This document shows, piece by piece, positions 1 to 9,727 of a stretch of DNA of 47,944 nt. Where the stretch lies: NCBI GenBank assembly GCA_943704415.1, contig CALSCO010001544.1, positions 1 to 47,944 on the forward strand. The letters run 5' to 3'. Under the pieces are notes generated by a model. The model saw only the letters and a program-made list of their open reading frames with translations. It was not told the origin of the DNA and made no database searches. The position numbers and the translations under genes are program-made. How positions within the stretch are numbered: the stretch's first letter is position 1; every line of letters starts with the position of its first letter. This DNA comes from Parvularia atlantis. Its lineage: Eukaryota; Opisthokonta; Rotosphaerida.

Positions 1-1013
1 CCCCCCCCCCTCGCCACGCGCCTCCTCAGGGCAGATGGCCGTGCCGCGCGTCGAGCACGTCAGCCAGCGGCCGACCTCGGGCGCCCATTTGCCGTTGAGC
101 TTGTTGATAATCTCGGTCAGGTAGCGCGACTCGCTGCCCAGCAGGTCAATCGTGCGCTGCGCGACAGCACGGTCCACGGTCAGCGCGCGCGTGTGTGTGT
201 AAAGTGCGCGCAGCGGCCCGCGTGCCTCAGGGATGCCCGTGTCCCACAGCGCGTGCAGGTTCCACGTCTCGCCGTAGAACTGCGCGCGGGCCGCTGAGCG
301 CTCAACAGCGTCGCTCCTCTCAAGCGCGGTGCACCTTGACGTCGATGTTGTTGCCGCCGATGATGCTCGGCGGGCCCAGCACGTGCACGGGGTTGTGTAT
401 GTCCTGCACAAAGTGCGTGAGGAACTTGAGCGCCTCCTCGCGGTTCGGCGACGGCTTCTCGCCCGTGAGCTGCAGGCTGTAGTTGTAGACGGCTGCGCGC
501 AGCCGTCTGCGTCACCAACCAGGGGCACGGCGCGTGCTGCGCGCACCGCCGACGACGCAGGCGTCGTTCGGGCAGTCGCGGTCGTAGTTGAAGTTGCAGC
601 TGGCCGGTGGCTGGCCGCGGGCGCGTCGCCACCGCCGCGAACGTCACCGCCGCGAACGTCAACAGAGGCCAGCGCACGCACGTTGTCGTTCGGGTTGACG
701 TAGTGCAGCACCGAGCTCCACGAGTACACGGACTGGCTGCGCACCTGGTCGGCCCATGTGCACACGCTCACGAGGCCGCCCGCGCCCACGAGCCGCTCGA
801 CCTCGGCCGCCGCGCGCTCGGTCAGGTTCGCCTGGGCGATCTCGCTCACCAGCTCGTGCACTTGCGCGGCCACGGGGTGAGCGCCGCCCTGCGGGACGGC
901 TCGCCGTGCATGCACCGCGCACCGGTGAAGCCCCATGAGCCCCGGCGCACGGGTGCCGCCGCCGCCACGGCCGCCGCGGCCGCGACGAGCACGAGACCAG
1001 TCAGGACGCGCAT
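1..1013 (-). CDS. S1/P1-family zinc nuclease, 3' end cut by window edge
   Basis: Secreted or vacuolar single-strand nuclease/3'-nucleotidase of the S1/P1 (class I) family, which uses a trinuclear zinc site. The chosen ATG (1013) opens an Ala/Val-rich signal peptide, followed by SWGFTG, the family's N-terminal Trp region. Later exons give [27 protein letters not shown], a GGNNIDV segment and NLHALWDTG. These carry the His/Asp zinc ligands expected in this order. At least four short introns are needed; the first junction after SWGFTG is unclear and no clean frame-preserving acceptor was found. The C-terminus (after [11 protein letters not shown]) runs off the window into a C10 run. It diverges from adenylosuccinate lyase, with 44 bp between start codons. 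Family is confident; exon edges are approximate. Confidence 0.82.
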
Positions 1014-1057
1014 CGTTTGCACGTGCACAGCTGAAATCCGACCACACGCTTGCACGC

Positions 1058-3076
1058 ATGGCCGCGCATGCAAGGTGCGTCCGCCGCGTGGCCCTTGCCG
1101 GTCGCGCCGCGTGCCGAACCGCGCGCCGCCACGCCAGGTACGCGAGCCCGCTCACGAGCCGGTACGCGTCCAAGGAGATGGCGTTCAACTTCTCCGACGA
1201 CAAGAAGTTCCAGACCTGGCGCAAGCTATGGGTGCTTGCGCGCTTCGCACCCAGGCACTTACAGCGACTGCTGACCAGCCCGGCCGCGCAGGTCGACCTG
1301 GCCCGCGCGGAGCAGAAGCTGGGCCTGTCGATCACCGACGAGCAGATCGACGAGATGGAGCGCAACGTGACCAACATCGACTACGAGCTGGCCGCGGCCG
1401 AGGCACGCCGGCGTAGGAGGCGCGCCACTGGCGGCCTGCTCACACGTCGTGCGCAGGAGAAGAAGCGGCGCCACGACGTCATGGCGCACGTGCACACGTT
1501 CGGCGTGTGCTGCCCGAAGGCCGCGCCGATCATCCACCTCGGCGCGACGTCGTGCTACGTTGGCGACAACACGGACCTCATTGTCATGCGCGACGGCATT
1601 GACCTGCTTCGGCCCAAGCTCGCGCGCGTCATCGACCGTCTGGCGGTGCGCGGAGGGAGGGCTGCTGCTGCGCGGGATGCAGGGCGCTGACGGAGACGCG
1701 CAGCAATTCGCCGGCAAGTACAAGGACATGCCCACGCTCGGCTTCACGCACTACCAGCCGGCGCAGCTTGTCACGGTCGGCAAGCGCGCGTGCCTGTGGA
1801 TCCAGGAGCTGCTAATGGACCTGAGCAACCTGGGCAACGCGCGGTGCGGCACTGTCACTGCAACGTCGCGCGCCTCACCCGTTCCGCCGCGCGCGCGTGT
1901 AGCGACGAGCTGCGCTTCCTCGGCGTCAAGGGCACGACGGGCACGCAAGCTAGCTTCCTCACGCTGTTTGACGGCGACCACGCCAAGGTCGAGGCGCTCG
2001 ATCGCATGGTGACCGAGATGAACGGCTTCGCGAGCCGATTCATCATCTCGGGCCAGACGTACACGCGCAAGCTCGACCTGCAGGTGCGCGGCTGGGCGTG
2101 CGCGCGCGTGGACGCTGCTGCCGCTGACACGCGGTGACCGCCGCGTTGTAGGTGCTCTCCACCGTGTGCAGCATCGGCTCGTCTGCGACCAAGATGGCCA
2201 CCGACATCCGCCTCTTGGCCAACCTGAAGGAGGTCGAGGAGCCGTTCGAGCGGGACCAGATCGGCTCGTCGGCGATGGCCTACAAGCGCAACCCGATGCG
2301 GTGCGGCACACGCGTTTGCGCGCCGGGTCGGTGCTGACGGGCGCGCACACAGCTGCGAGCGCATCTGTTCACTGTCGCGCCACCTGCTTGCGCTCCTGGC
2401 CGACGCACAGCACACGGCCGCGACGCAGTGGTTTGAGCGCACGCTCGACGACAGCGCCAACCGGCGCATCTCCATCGCTGAGGCGTTCTTAACGGCGGAC
2501 ATTGTGCTGTCGATCCTGCAGAACGTGTGCGAAGGCCTCGTGGTCTACCCGAAGGTGATCGAGCGGCACGTGCGCGAGGAGGTGCGTCTGGGCGCCCTAC
2601 GCGGCCGCATCCCCTAGTGCTGACCCCGCCGCACAGCTCCCGTTCATGGCCACCGAGAACCTGATCATGGCCATGGTCAAGGCCGGCGGCGACCGCCAGG
2701 TGTGGAGCGCGCAGCCGGCGGACCCACTGACGCGCGTGCGTGTGCACCGCGGCCTTTGGCAGGAGTGCCACGAGCAGATCCGCGTGCTCTCGCAGGAGGC
2801 GGCGCAGCAGGTCAAGATGCACGGGCTGAACAACGATCTGATCGACCGCGTGCGCGCGAGCGCGTACTTTGCGCCGATCCACGCGCAGGTCTGTGCGCGT
2901 GTGTCATGCTGACGCCGAGCTCACCGCCGTGCGGGCAGCTCGACGCGCTGCTCGATCCGGCGACCTTCACCGGCCGCGCCTCGCAGCAGGTGGCCGAGTT
3001 CCTGCAGCACGAGGTCGAGCCGGCGCTGCGGCCCTTCGCCGACAGCCTCGCGGGCACGGTTGAGCTGACTGTGTAA
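1058..3076 (+). CDS. ADSL: adenylosuccinate lyase
   Basis: Cytosolic fumarase-superfamily enzyme that splits SAICAR and adenylosuccinate in purine synthesis. Eleven exons read through: 1058-1074, 1138-1231, 1292-1402, 1457-1645, 1704-1843, 1903-2083, 2152-2300, 2353-2581, 2637-2699, 2763-2888, 2939-3076. The joined protein follows animal ADSL almost residue for residue from SRYASKEM to the C-terminus, including [10 protein letters not shown], the catalytic-His region, [10 protein letters not shown] and the mobile signature loop [11 protein letters not shown] (Pro to Ala compared with human). Intron 3 (1403-1456) lacks a GT donor and looks GC-AG. The start gives a very short N-terminus, [11 protein letters not shown]. 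The stop lies 15 bp from the convergent EAF7 stop. Confidence 0.96.
1403..1456 (+). other. candidate GC-AG intron in adenylosuccinate lyase
   Basis: Splicing GAG|GCACGC ... GCGCAG|GAG gives [13 protein letters not shown], exactly the length of the animal ADSL segment. Retention would add 18 codons of mostly Arg without a stop, so homology length is the only evidence here. Confidence 0.6.
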
Positions 3077-3091
3077 TTGCGCGCAGCACCG

Positions 3092-3886
3092 TCACCGCTT
3101 CGCTTTTTTGGACGCGCTCGCGGGGCTGCTCGGCGTGGGGCTCTCGGCCATGCGCTTGTGCGATCGCCGCGTGCTCGCGGGCGTGTCGGCCGGGGCGGCG
3201 ATGGAGGGCGATGCCGCGGACGTGGTGCGGGGCTCCTTGGCGGGCGTGCTGGCACCGGCCGAGCCGCGCGTCGTTCGCTTGCCCTTCTTGGCTGGGGGGG
3301 GGGGGGGCACGTCGTGAGCCGCCCGGCCGAGGCTGCACAGCGCGCGCACTGTCTTCCTCGGCCGGCGTCGGGCTCCCGGTTGGCGAGCCCTTCGACTCGG
3401 ACCGCCGCAGCGAGCGCCCGGCCTGATGCCGCGCCGTCAGCTCGGCCGCAGCAGCGGCAGGCGGTCGCCAACGCGCCTCGTAGACGTGCGTCGGCAGCAC
3501 AAACTCGACGGGCTCGTCAGGCGCGTCCTCGGCCTCGTTGTCCGAGTCTTGCTCGTCCTGCGTGCGCACGCTCGTCAGCACACGCGGTGGGCCTCCCACG
3601 TCGGACGCGCACGCACGTAGCGGTCGAGCACGTCGAGGTTGTACATGCCGCGCAGGTGCGCCCAGATCGCCTCAACAGGCACGGGCCCGCCCGCGGCCTG
3701 GGCGACGTGCCGTTGCAGCAGGTACATGCGCACGTGCTTGTGCAGCCCTGCGCGGCCACGTCAGGCCGCACACCCGAGCACGCCTCACCCGCGCGCACGC
3801 CTCGCCCGCGCGCACGCACCGACGGGCTTGTGCCGCGCGAGGCCCTCGAACAGCGCGGCCTCGAGGTACGGGCTCCAGGTAGCCAT
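3092..3886 (-). CDS. MRGBP: EAF7/MRGBP-like subunit of NuA4 histone acetyltransferase
   Basis: Nuclear scaffold protein of the NuA4/TIP60 complex that binds the MRG15/Eaf3 subunit. From the chosen ATG (3886) the protein begins MATWSPYLEAALFEGLARHK then PVG, as in yeast Eaf7, which also starts directly with this domain. After an intron come LHKHVRMYLLQRHV, PVPVEAIWAHLRGMYNLD, and later EPVEFVLPTHVYEARW, matching the MRGBP core in order. The tail is low-complexity Ser/Pro/Lys and ends SPASASKKAKR, close to the basic end of animal MRGBP. A G14 run (3294-3307) codes a Pro tract here, so the frame is sensitive to sequencing error. An extra upstream exon back to an ATG at 4124 is possible. The 15 bp gap to ADSL is convergent. 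Confidence 0.85.
3294..3307. repeat. G14 homopolymer inside coding sequence
   Basis: Fourteen consecutive G on the plus strand, read as a run of Pro codons in the minus-strand EAF7-like gene. The downstream acidic/basic tail depends on its exact length. Confidence 0.9.
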
Positions 3887-4181
3887 TGCACACTGTGCGG
3901 CGGTGCGCATCCCCAGCCACGCAGTTTGCCGGATTGGGCAGGTCATTGCCGACGACTCGTGCGTCGCGCGTGCTGCCGCGCCGAGCGGGCGGTCGCTGTC
4001 TGGCCGCGCCGTGCGCACTTTGCCGAGGCGCTTGCGCGCGCCGGGCACGCTGTCGTGTGGCCTCCCTCGTCGGCGTGCTGCTGAGCTGGCCGTCTCCTCG
4101 TGTTCCTGACGCACCCGCGCTCATCCCGCAGCAGCGCCCGATCTGCGAGCGCCGCGCACCGCCGCATCACCGCGCCGCAAC
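3887..4181. other. intergenic region between divergent EAF7-like and GMPPB-like genes
   Basis: Both flanking genes point away from this 295 bp stretch, so it probably holds both promoters and 5' leaders. It may hold one short upstream exon of the EAF7-like gene (minus-strand ATG at 4124 with a short candidate intron). No TATA-like or repeated element was seen. Confidence 0.5.
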
Positions 4182-5801
4182 ATGAAGGCGCTCATCCTCG
4201 TCGGTGGTGCGCACTCTGGGCCGGCCGCGTGCGCGACACGCCCCCCGCCCGTGACCGCGCAAACCCAGGCTACGGGACGCGCCTCCGGCCGCTCACGCTG
4301 TCCCTGCCCAAGCCGCTCGTCCCGTTCGCGAACAAGCCGATGATGGAGCACCAGGTCAAGAGCCTGGCCGAAGCCGGCGTGACCGATATCGTCCTGGCCG
4401 TGAGCTACCGGCCGGAGGTGATGATGAAGCAGCTGCAGGACTACGAGCAGCGGGTGCGCGCACGCTCTCTGCGCGCGCAGCCGCCGGCTGACACGGCGCG
4501 GCGCGGCACAGTACAAGGTCAAGATCCACTTCTCGATTGAGACAGAGCCGCTGGGCACGGGTGAGCTCGCCGTTTGCGTGGCACTGCGGCGCCGCGCTGA
4601 CGCTCCGACCGCGTGCGCAAAGCCGGACCACTCGCCCTCGCCCGCGACATCCTCGCCAAGGACGACTCGCCGTTCTTCGTGCTCAACAGCGACATCATCT
4701 GCCCGTTTCCGTTCCGCGAGATGCTTCAGGTGCGGCATCTCGCGGCGCCCGCCGACGCGACGCTGCGTGCCCAGCCAACGCCGCCGCGCAGTTCCACCGC
4801 AACCACGGCAAGGAGGGCACGATCCTCGTGACCAAGGTCGACGAGCCGAGCAAGTACGGCGTGATAGTCAACAAGGCCGGCACAGACCAGATCGAGCGCT
4901 TCGTCGAAAAGCCGGCCGTGTTCGTGTCCAACAAGATCAACGCCGGCGTGTACATCTTCACGCCCAAGATCCTCCAGCGCATTGAGGTGCGTGCGTGCTC
5001 GCGGCGGGCACACGCGTCGCGTCTCACGTCGTGCGCCACCGCCGGTGTCGCCAGCTCAAGCCGACCTCGATCGAGAAGGAGGTGTTCCCGTTCATGGCCG
5101 AGCAGGGCGAGCTGTTTGCGATGGAGCTGCAGGGTGCGCTATCGCTTCCTGCGTGTGCGCACTCCCCCCAACACGCGCCGCGCAGGCTTCTGGATGGACG
5201 TCGGCCAGCCGAAGGACTTCCTGACCGGCATCGGCCTGTACCTGTCGCACGTGGCCAAAACGACGCCGGCCGAGCTGGCCCAGGGCGACAACATCGTCGG
5301 GCACGTCCTGATCGTGCGTGTGTCGCGACCGCCAGTGTGCGCACGCCGACTGAAGCGCGCGCGCGCGCGCGCGACATCAGGACCCGTCGGCCAAGATCGG
5401 GCAGGGGTGCAAGATCGGCCCGAACGTGGTCATCGGGCCCAACGTCGTCATTGAGGACGGTGCGTGCGCACACGGGCGCGGGTCGCGTGTGGCCTGAGCG
5501 CTGGCGGGCCCGCAGGCGTGCGCCTGTCCAAGTGCGCGCTGATGGACAACGTCGTGGTGCGGTCGCACGCTTGGGTGAGCTCGTCCATCGTCGGCTGGAA
5601 CTCGAACGTCGGGCGCTGGGTGCGTGGCATAACGCCGCCCGTGTGTCGCCGGCTGAGCCGCCGCGGCAGGTCCGCATGGAGGGCGTGTCGGTGCTGGGCG
5701 AGGATGTCCAAATAGCCGACGAGCTCTACATCAACGGCGGGCGCATCCTCCCGCACAAGGGCATCAGTGCGAGCATCACCGAGCCCGAGATCGTCATGTG
5801 A
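4182..5801 (+). CDS. GMPPB: mannose-1-phosphate guanylyltransferase (GDP-mannose pyrophosphorylase)
   Basis: Makes GDP-mannose from Man-1-P and GTP for glycosylation and GPI anchors; cytosolic. Ten exons: 4182-4206, 4269-4453, 4512-4560, 4623-4729, 4792-4986, 5055-5133, 5186-5313, 5381-5459, 5516-5619, 5670-5801. The N-terminal nucleotidyltransferase domain starts [18 protein letters not shown], the [10 protein letters not shown] pyrophosphorylase signature. It continues with [42 protein letters not shown] and [13 protein letters not shown]. The C-terminal left-handed beta-helix shows hexapeptide repeats ([17 protein letters not shown]). It ends EPEIVM, like GMPPB. The first intron splits the GGYGTRL loop codon. 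An intron near 5350 holds a (GC)n run. Convergent with the next gene, 124 bp away. Confidence 0.96.
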
Positions 5802-5925
5802 GGCGCCTAGCTACTGGCCGTGCCAGTCGGGCGGGCGTGCGGGCGTGCGGTGTGCGTGGTGGGGCGTGTCTCTGTGCCGAGCGGCGGCTGCATCCTTTCC
5901 CATTGGTTCTGCTCTACGCGACGGC

Positions 5926-6666
5926 TCACGACGCCGCCTGCAGCGTGCGCAGATAGTCCACGCGGAAGCTGTTGTCGTCCGCGGGGCGGTTGATCGGCAC
6001 CCACTTGGGCTCCTCCTTGAACAGGCGGATCGCGTGGATGAAGTTGCCCTCATCGAGCGTGAAGCGGTGGTAGATGCCCGCGGGCTGCACGCCGCGCCGT
6101 CACGCTCGCGGCCGGCAGCGCACGCGGCCCGCACCAGGATGATCAGGTCGCCCGGGTGCACGTGGATGCGCACCCACTGGTCGCTCGAGTCGCGCACGTC
6201 AAAGTAGCCCGAGCCGGCGAGGCAGAAACGGATCTCCTCGTCCTCGTGCAGGTGCCTGCTGCGCGCTCAGCCGCGGGCCCCGTGCGCGCGCGCACGCACG
6301 ACGCACTCCTCAAAGAACGTCTTGATCTTGGCCTCGTACACGTCGCCCATCTTCTCTTTCGACACCTTGATCTGCGCGCGAGCACGGCGTGAGCCGCACG
6401 TCGAGGGGAGGGGGCCGCCGCGCACCTCGTCGCGGTTCTTGTAGTTGCGCTCGGCGGCCAGCGCGTTGACCTTGGCCAGGTAGTCGTCCAGGCCGATGCC
6501 AAAGTGCAGCACGCCGAACGAGCGTAGGTACTCGACCGTCACGGGCTGGTTCGGCTCGCGCTGCGGCGCGGCGCGTCGGCACACGGCGGCACACAGCGGC
6601 CCGCCCGACCTTGTGCGGCAGGCGCTGGTCGGCGTCGCTGCTGTCCATGAACCACGCGGCAACCAT
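5926..6666 (-). CDS. ADI1: acireductone dioxygenase (methionine salvage)
   Basis: Cupin metalloenzyme that oxidises acireductone to the 2-keto acid precursor of methionine. Exons on the minus strand: 6666-6610, 6560-6426, 6371-6307, 6255-6135, 6084-5926. It opens [19 protein letters not shown], like human ADI1 (MVQAWYMDD). The metal ligands are in place: HLHEDEEIR supplies two His and one Glu, and IYHRFTLDE the last His. The core [19 protein letters not shown] is almost unchanged, and the length is normal for the family. The third intron splits the HLH metal motif. The first donor reads GTCGGG instead of GTGCG. The start at 6666 follows the 3-hydroxyacyl-CoA dehydratase stop (6770) on the same strand by 103 bp. 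Confidence 0.95.
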
Positions 6667-6769
6667 GACTGCGGGTTGCGGGAAGGCGGCGGCTGCAAAC
6701 AAAGTGCTTGGGCCACGTGGTCTGTGCACCATCGCCATCGCGCCACACAACCGCGCCATCGGCGGCTGT

Positions 6770-7849
6770 TCACTGGGCCTTGGCCTGCTTGTCCTTCTTG
6801 GGGCTGAGCTGCTTGCCGCGCTGCGAGATCATGTGCAGATACTGCACGGGGAAGACTGCACGCGCGCGGTCGTGTGTGAACGGCCGCGGGCGATGAAACG
6901 CGATCCGCGCGTCATGTCGGCACGCACGCGGCACGTAGGCGGCCAGCAGCGCCACGAAGAAGCAGTACAGCGGCACGCTCGGCACGAACGGCAGCGCCGT
7001 GTACGTCTGCAGCATCTCCGAGCCCGCGCCCGTTGGGTACAGCAAGAAGAAGAACGTGTAGCTGCGCGGCGAAATGAGCAGTCGTGCGCAGCGCGCGACC
7101 GCGGATAACACGCACCGCATCCACAGCAGCGCGTACGGGCGCAGGTTGAGCAGCTCGGTCGCGTAGTTGGTGTACCGCACGATCTCGGTCACGCCCCACG
7201 ACAGCACCATCGTCGAAAACGACCAGTGCAGCGGCACCTGGCGCGCAGCGTGACCACGGCGCTGAGCGGCCCGCTCAGCGACGGGCCTCGAGGGCCGCAC
7301 CTCCGGGTACGCGTCGCACACGGCCCACAGCACAATCAGGCGCGAGAAGACCTGGATCACCGTCGTCGACAGCTGCGAGCGCACGACGCCTGCGGCGATG
7401 CGGCGTCAGCGCGGTGCGCGCGGTGGCCCGGCAAGCGGGGTGCACCGGTCGCGACGTGCACGATCTGGGTGTCGTGGTGAGGTGAGTTTTCTGCCTGATG
7501 GCGCCTCACGCGCAGGCCCGTGCGCACCTCGAGCACGGCCGCGGTCTGCCAGATCTTGAGCGGCCACTCGACGTCATCCCACACACCGCGGTAGCCCTCC
7601 GGCGAGCTGGGAGCCGCGCGGCGCGCGCGTCAGTCCCCGCGTACGCCCCACGCCAAGCACGGCAGCGCACAGCAGCGCCAGCAGCGCGAGCACGGTGACC
7701 TGGAGCCAGCCGAGCGCGAGCACGACGTTGTACGCGACCAGGTACGACGTCGCGAGCCCGCCGGGGCCCTTCTTCGCCTTGTCGTCGCCTGCGCGGTCGC
7801 CGTGAGGCGCGCAAAAGCGGAGAGCGGCCGTGGCCACACCGTTCGCCAT
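6770..7849 (-). CDS. very-long-chain 3-hydroxyacyl-CoA dehydratase (HACD/Phs1 family)
   Basis: ER membrane enzyme for the third step of fatty-acid elongation, removing water from 3-hydroxyacyl-CoA. The family core reads in order: YLVAYNVVLALGWL, EWPLKIWQTAAVLEV, SQLSTTVIQVFSRLIVLWAV, WGVTEIVRYTNYATELL, YTFFFLLYPTGAGSEM and FPVQYLHMISQRGKQL. The catalytic pair known from Phs1, Tyr in LYPTG and Glu seven residues later in GSEM, is present. The segments are hydrophobic, as expected for a multi-span protein, and the tail is Lys-rich and probably cytosolic. The first exon may be only 10 nt (MAN-G), with a 51-nt intron ending at 7789; reading straight on adds about 17 residues. Its start is 58 bp from the divergent protease gene. 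Confidence 0.9.
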
Positions 7850-7907
7850 TATGGCTCCACGCGAAGTGCATGGTGGCGAGCCGGAAGCATGACAGGCACT
7901 CTGAGCG

Positions 7908-9616
7908 ATGCGGGTGTTCGTCGCGGCGGTCCTGCTGGCGGTCGCGGCGGCCGCGGCCGAGCCCGAGGCCTACGTCGAGCTGGTGATGGTGCAACGGGTG
8001 CCGCTGGCTGCGGCCGGGTCGCTCGGCAAGCGCGACGTCGTCGAGATGACCGGTGCGGCGCGTTCGGCGCGTCGTTGTGCGCGAACGCTGACGGGCCGCA
8101 TGCGCGCGCCGGGAGGCTGCCCGAGCCGCGTCTTCACGGTGCCCGTCACGATCGGCGTCGGCAGGGCGCGGCAGACGTTTGACCTGCGCGTTGACACGGT
8201 GCGCCGCGGAGAGTGCCGCGCACGCACGCGCTGACGCTGCGCGCCAGGGCTCGTCGACGCTCGGCGTGGCCAGCGACCAGTGCGCGTGCGAGGGCGTGAC
8301 GCCGCGCTTCGCCTCGGCTATGCACAAGGCCGAGGGCGCTGTCGACAGCGGTCAGGGCGTGCTCGCGCAGTACGCCGACGGGAGCGGCTGGCAGGGCACA
8401 ATCTGGCGCGATGTGGTCACGGTGGGCTCGGCCACGCTGCGCTCGTTCCGCTTCGCCGCCATCTCGACCGCGGCGGGCTTCTTCGGCGCGAGCAACTGCC
8501 AGGAGCGGGGTCCGGCGGCCAACCAGGGCATCCTAGGGTGCGCCGACCCACGTGCATGTTGTCGTTCGCGTGCACGCTGACACCACCGACAGTATGGCGT
8601 ACGACGCCATCGCGCTGCGGAGTGCCGGCGCCGCGGACGCCACCGACTCGTTCGCGGACGCGTGGGAGCAGGCCGCGCTCGGTACGCCCGCGGGACGCGG
8701 CAGTAGCCGCGCCGGCAGCCTCGTGTTCGCCATGACCCTGTGCACGAGTGCGGGCGTGCTCATGATCGGCGGCTACAACGCCTCGTACGCGGTGTCGGCG
8801 CCGCTGTATGTCCCACTGGTCGAGAACGTGCGTGGCACAATCCGCAGAGCACGCCCGGCTGATCGCGCTCGCTCGCTCGTCGCGCAGACGTACTACCGCG
8901 TCACGCTCACCGGCATGAGCTTCACGGACGCGAGCGGCGCCGACGTGCGCTTCACGGTGGTGCCGGCAGGCGCGGCGGGTGCGAGCGTGTTTGGCGGCGC
9001 GATCCTTGACTCGGGCGCGACCAACGTCGTCGTGCCGCCCGAGGTGCTCGCGCGCATGAGCACGTTCCTCGACAGCGTCGCGAGCTTCGTGTCAGTCTTT
9101 GGCGGCGGCTTCCTTGGCGGCGACTATTGCCGCACGAGCGCGCTCTCGGTTGAGCAGATGAACCGCATGTGGCCGTGGCTGCGCGTGGACCTGTCGGACG
9201 GCGTGGCGGTGGTGCTGCCGCCCGTGTCGTCGTACGTAATCCGCGAGGACCGCGGCCCGAGCGGTGTGTTTTTCTGCCCGGGCGCGCGGGCGGGCGCGGT
9301 GACCAACCTGGGCTACGCCTTCATGAACAACTTCCTCACGATCTTTGACCGCACGGACGCGCGCTTCACCAAGGGTGCGATCGGACTCGCGTCAACGGCG
9401 CAGTGCGGCACGGGTGCGCTCGCGCGCGTGCTGTACAACGACGCGGTGTTTGGCGGCAACCAGGTGCGCGGCGTCAGCGCACGTGGCAGCACCCGTCAGA
9501 CTAACGCGCGGGCGCAGAGCTTCCCGGCCAACAGCGCCCCGGACACTCGCCGCGGCACGTGGCCCGCTGTTGGCCTGGTGACTGCTGCAGCGCTTGCACT
9601 CGCCTGTGGCCTGTGA
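7908..9616 (+). CDS. pepsin-like aspartic protease, secreted or membrane-anchored
   Basis: Family A1 endopeptidase with both catalytic aspartates in one chain. Exons: 7908-8052, 8116-8198, 8248-8537, 8593-8827, 8886-9616. A signal peptide (MRVFVAAVLLAVAAAAAEPE) leads. The first active-site motif DTGSSTLG is assembled across the intron at 8199-8247. Then come NQGILG+MAYD, the pepsin-like strand before the flap-distal region, and the second motif AILDSGATNVVVP. The C-terminus ends in a hydrophobic tail (WPAVGLVTAAALALACGL) with no charged residues after it, which suggests GPI attachment or a membrane anchor. A further in-frame intron (about 9463-9516) near the end is possible. Substrate and compartment are unknown. 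Confidence 0.88.
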
Positions 9617-9727
9617 CGCATCGTGTGTCGGTGTCACTGTGAGGGCGTGTGGCGGCTCGGCGACCACTGAAACGCTCCCGCTGGAAGCCCTTGTCATGTG
9701 TCTTTCGCAACCCCAGCTGAGCACGCA

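Noticed and set aside
7908-9616. Retroelement-type aspartic protease
   Set aside because: Two distinct active-site motifs in one chain, a signal peptide and host-type introns make it a cellular pepsin-like enzyme; no other element parts are nearby.
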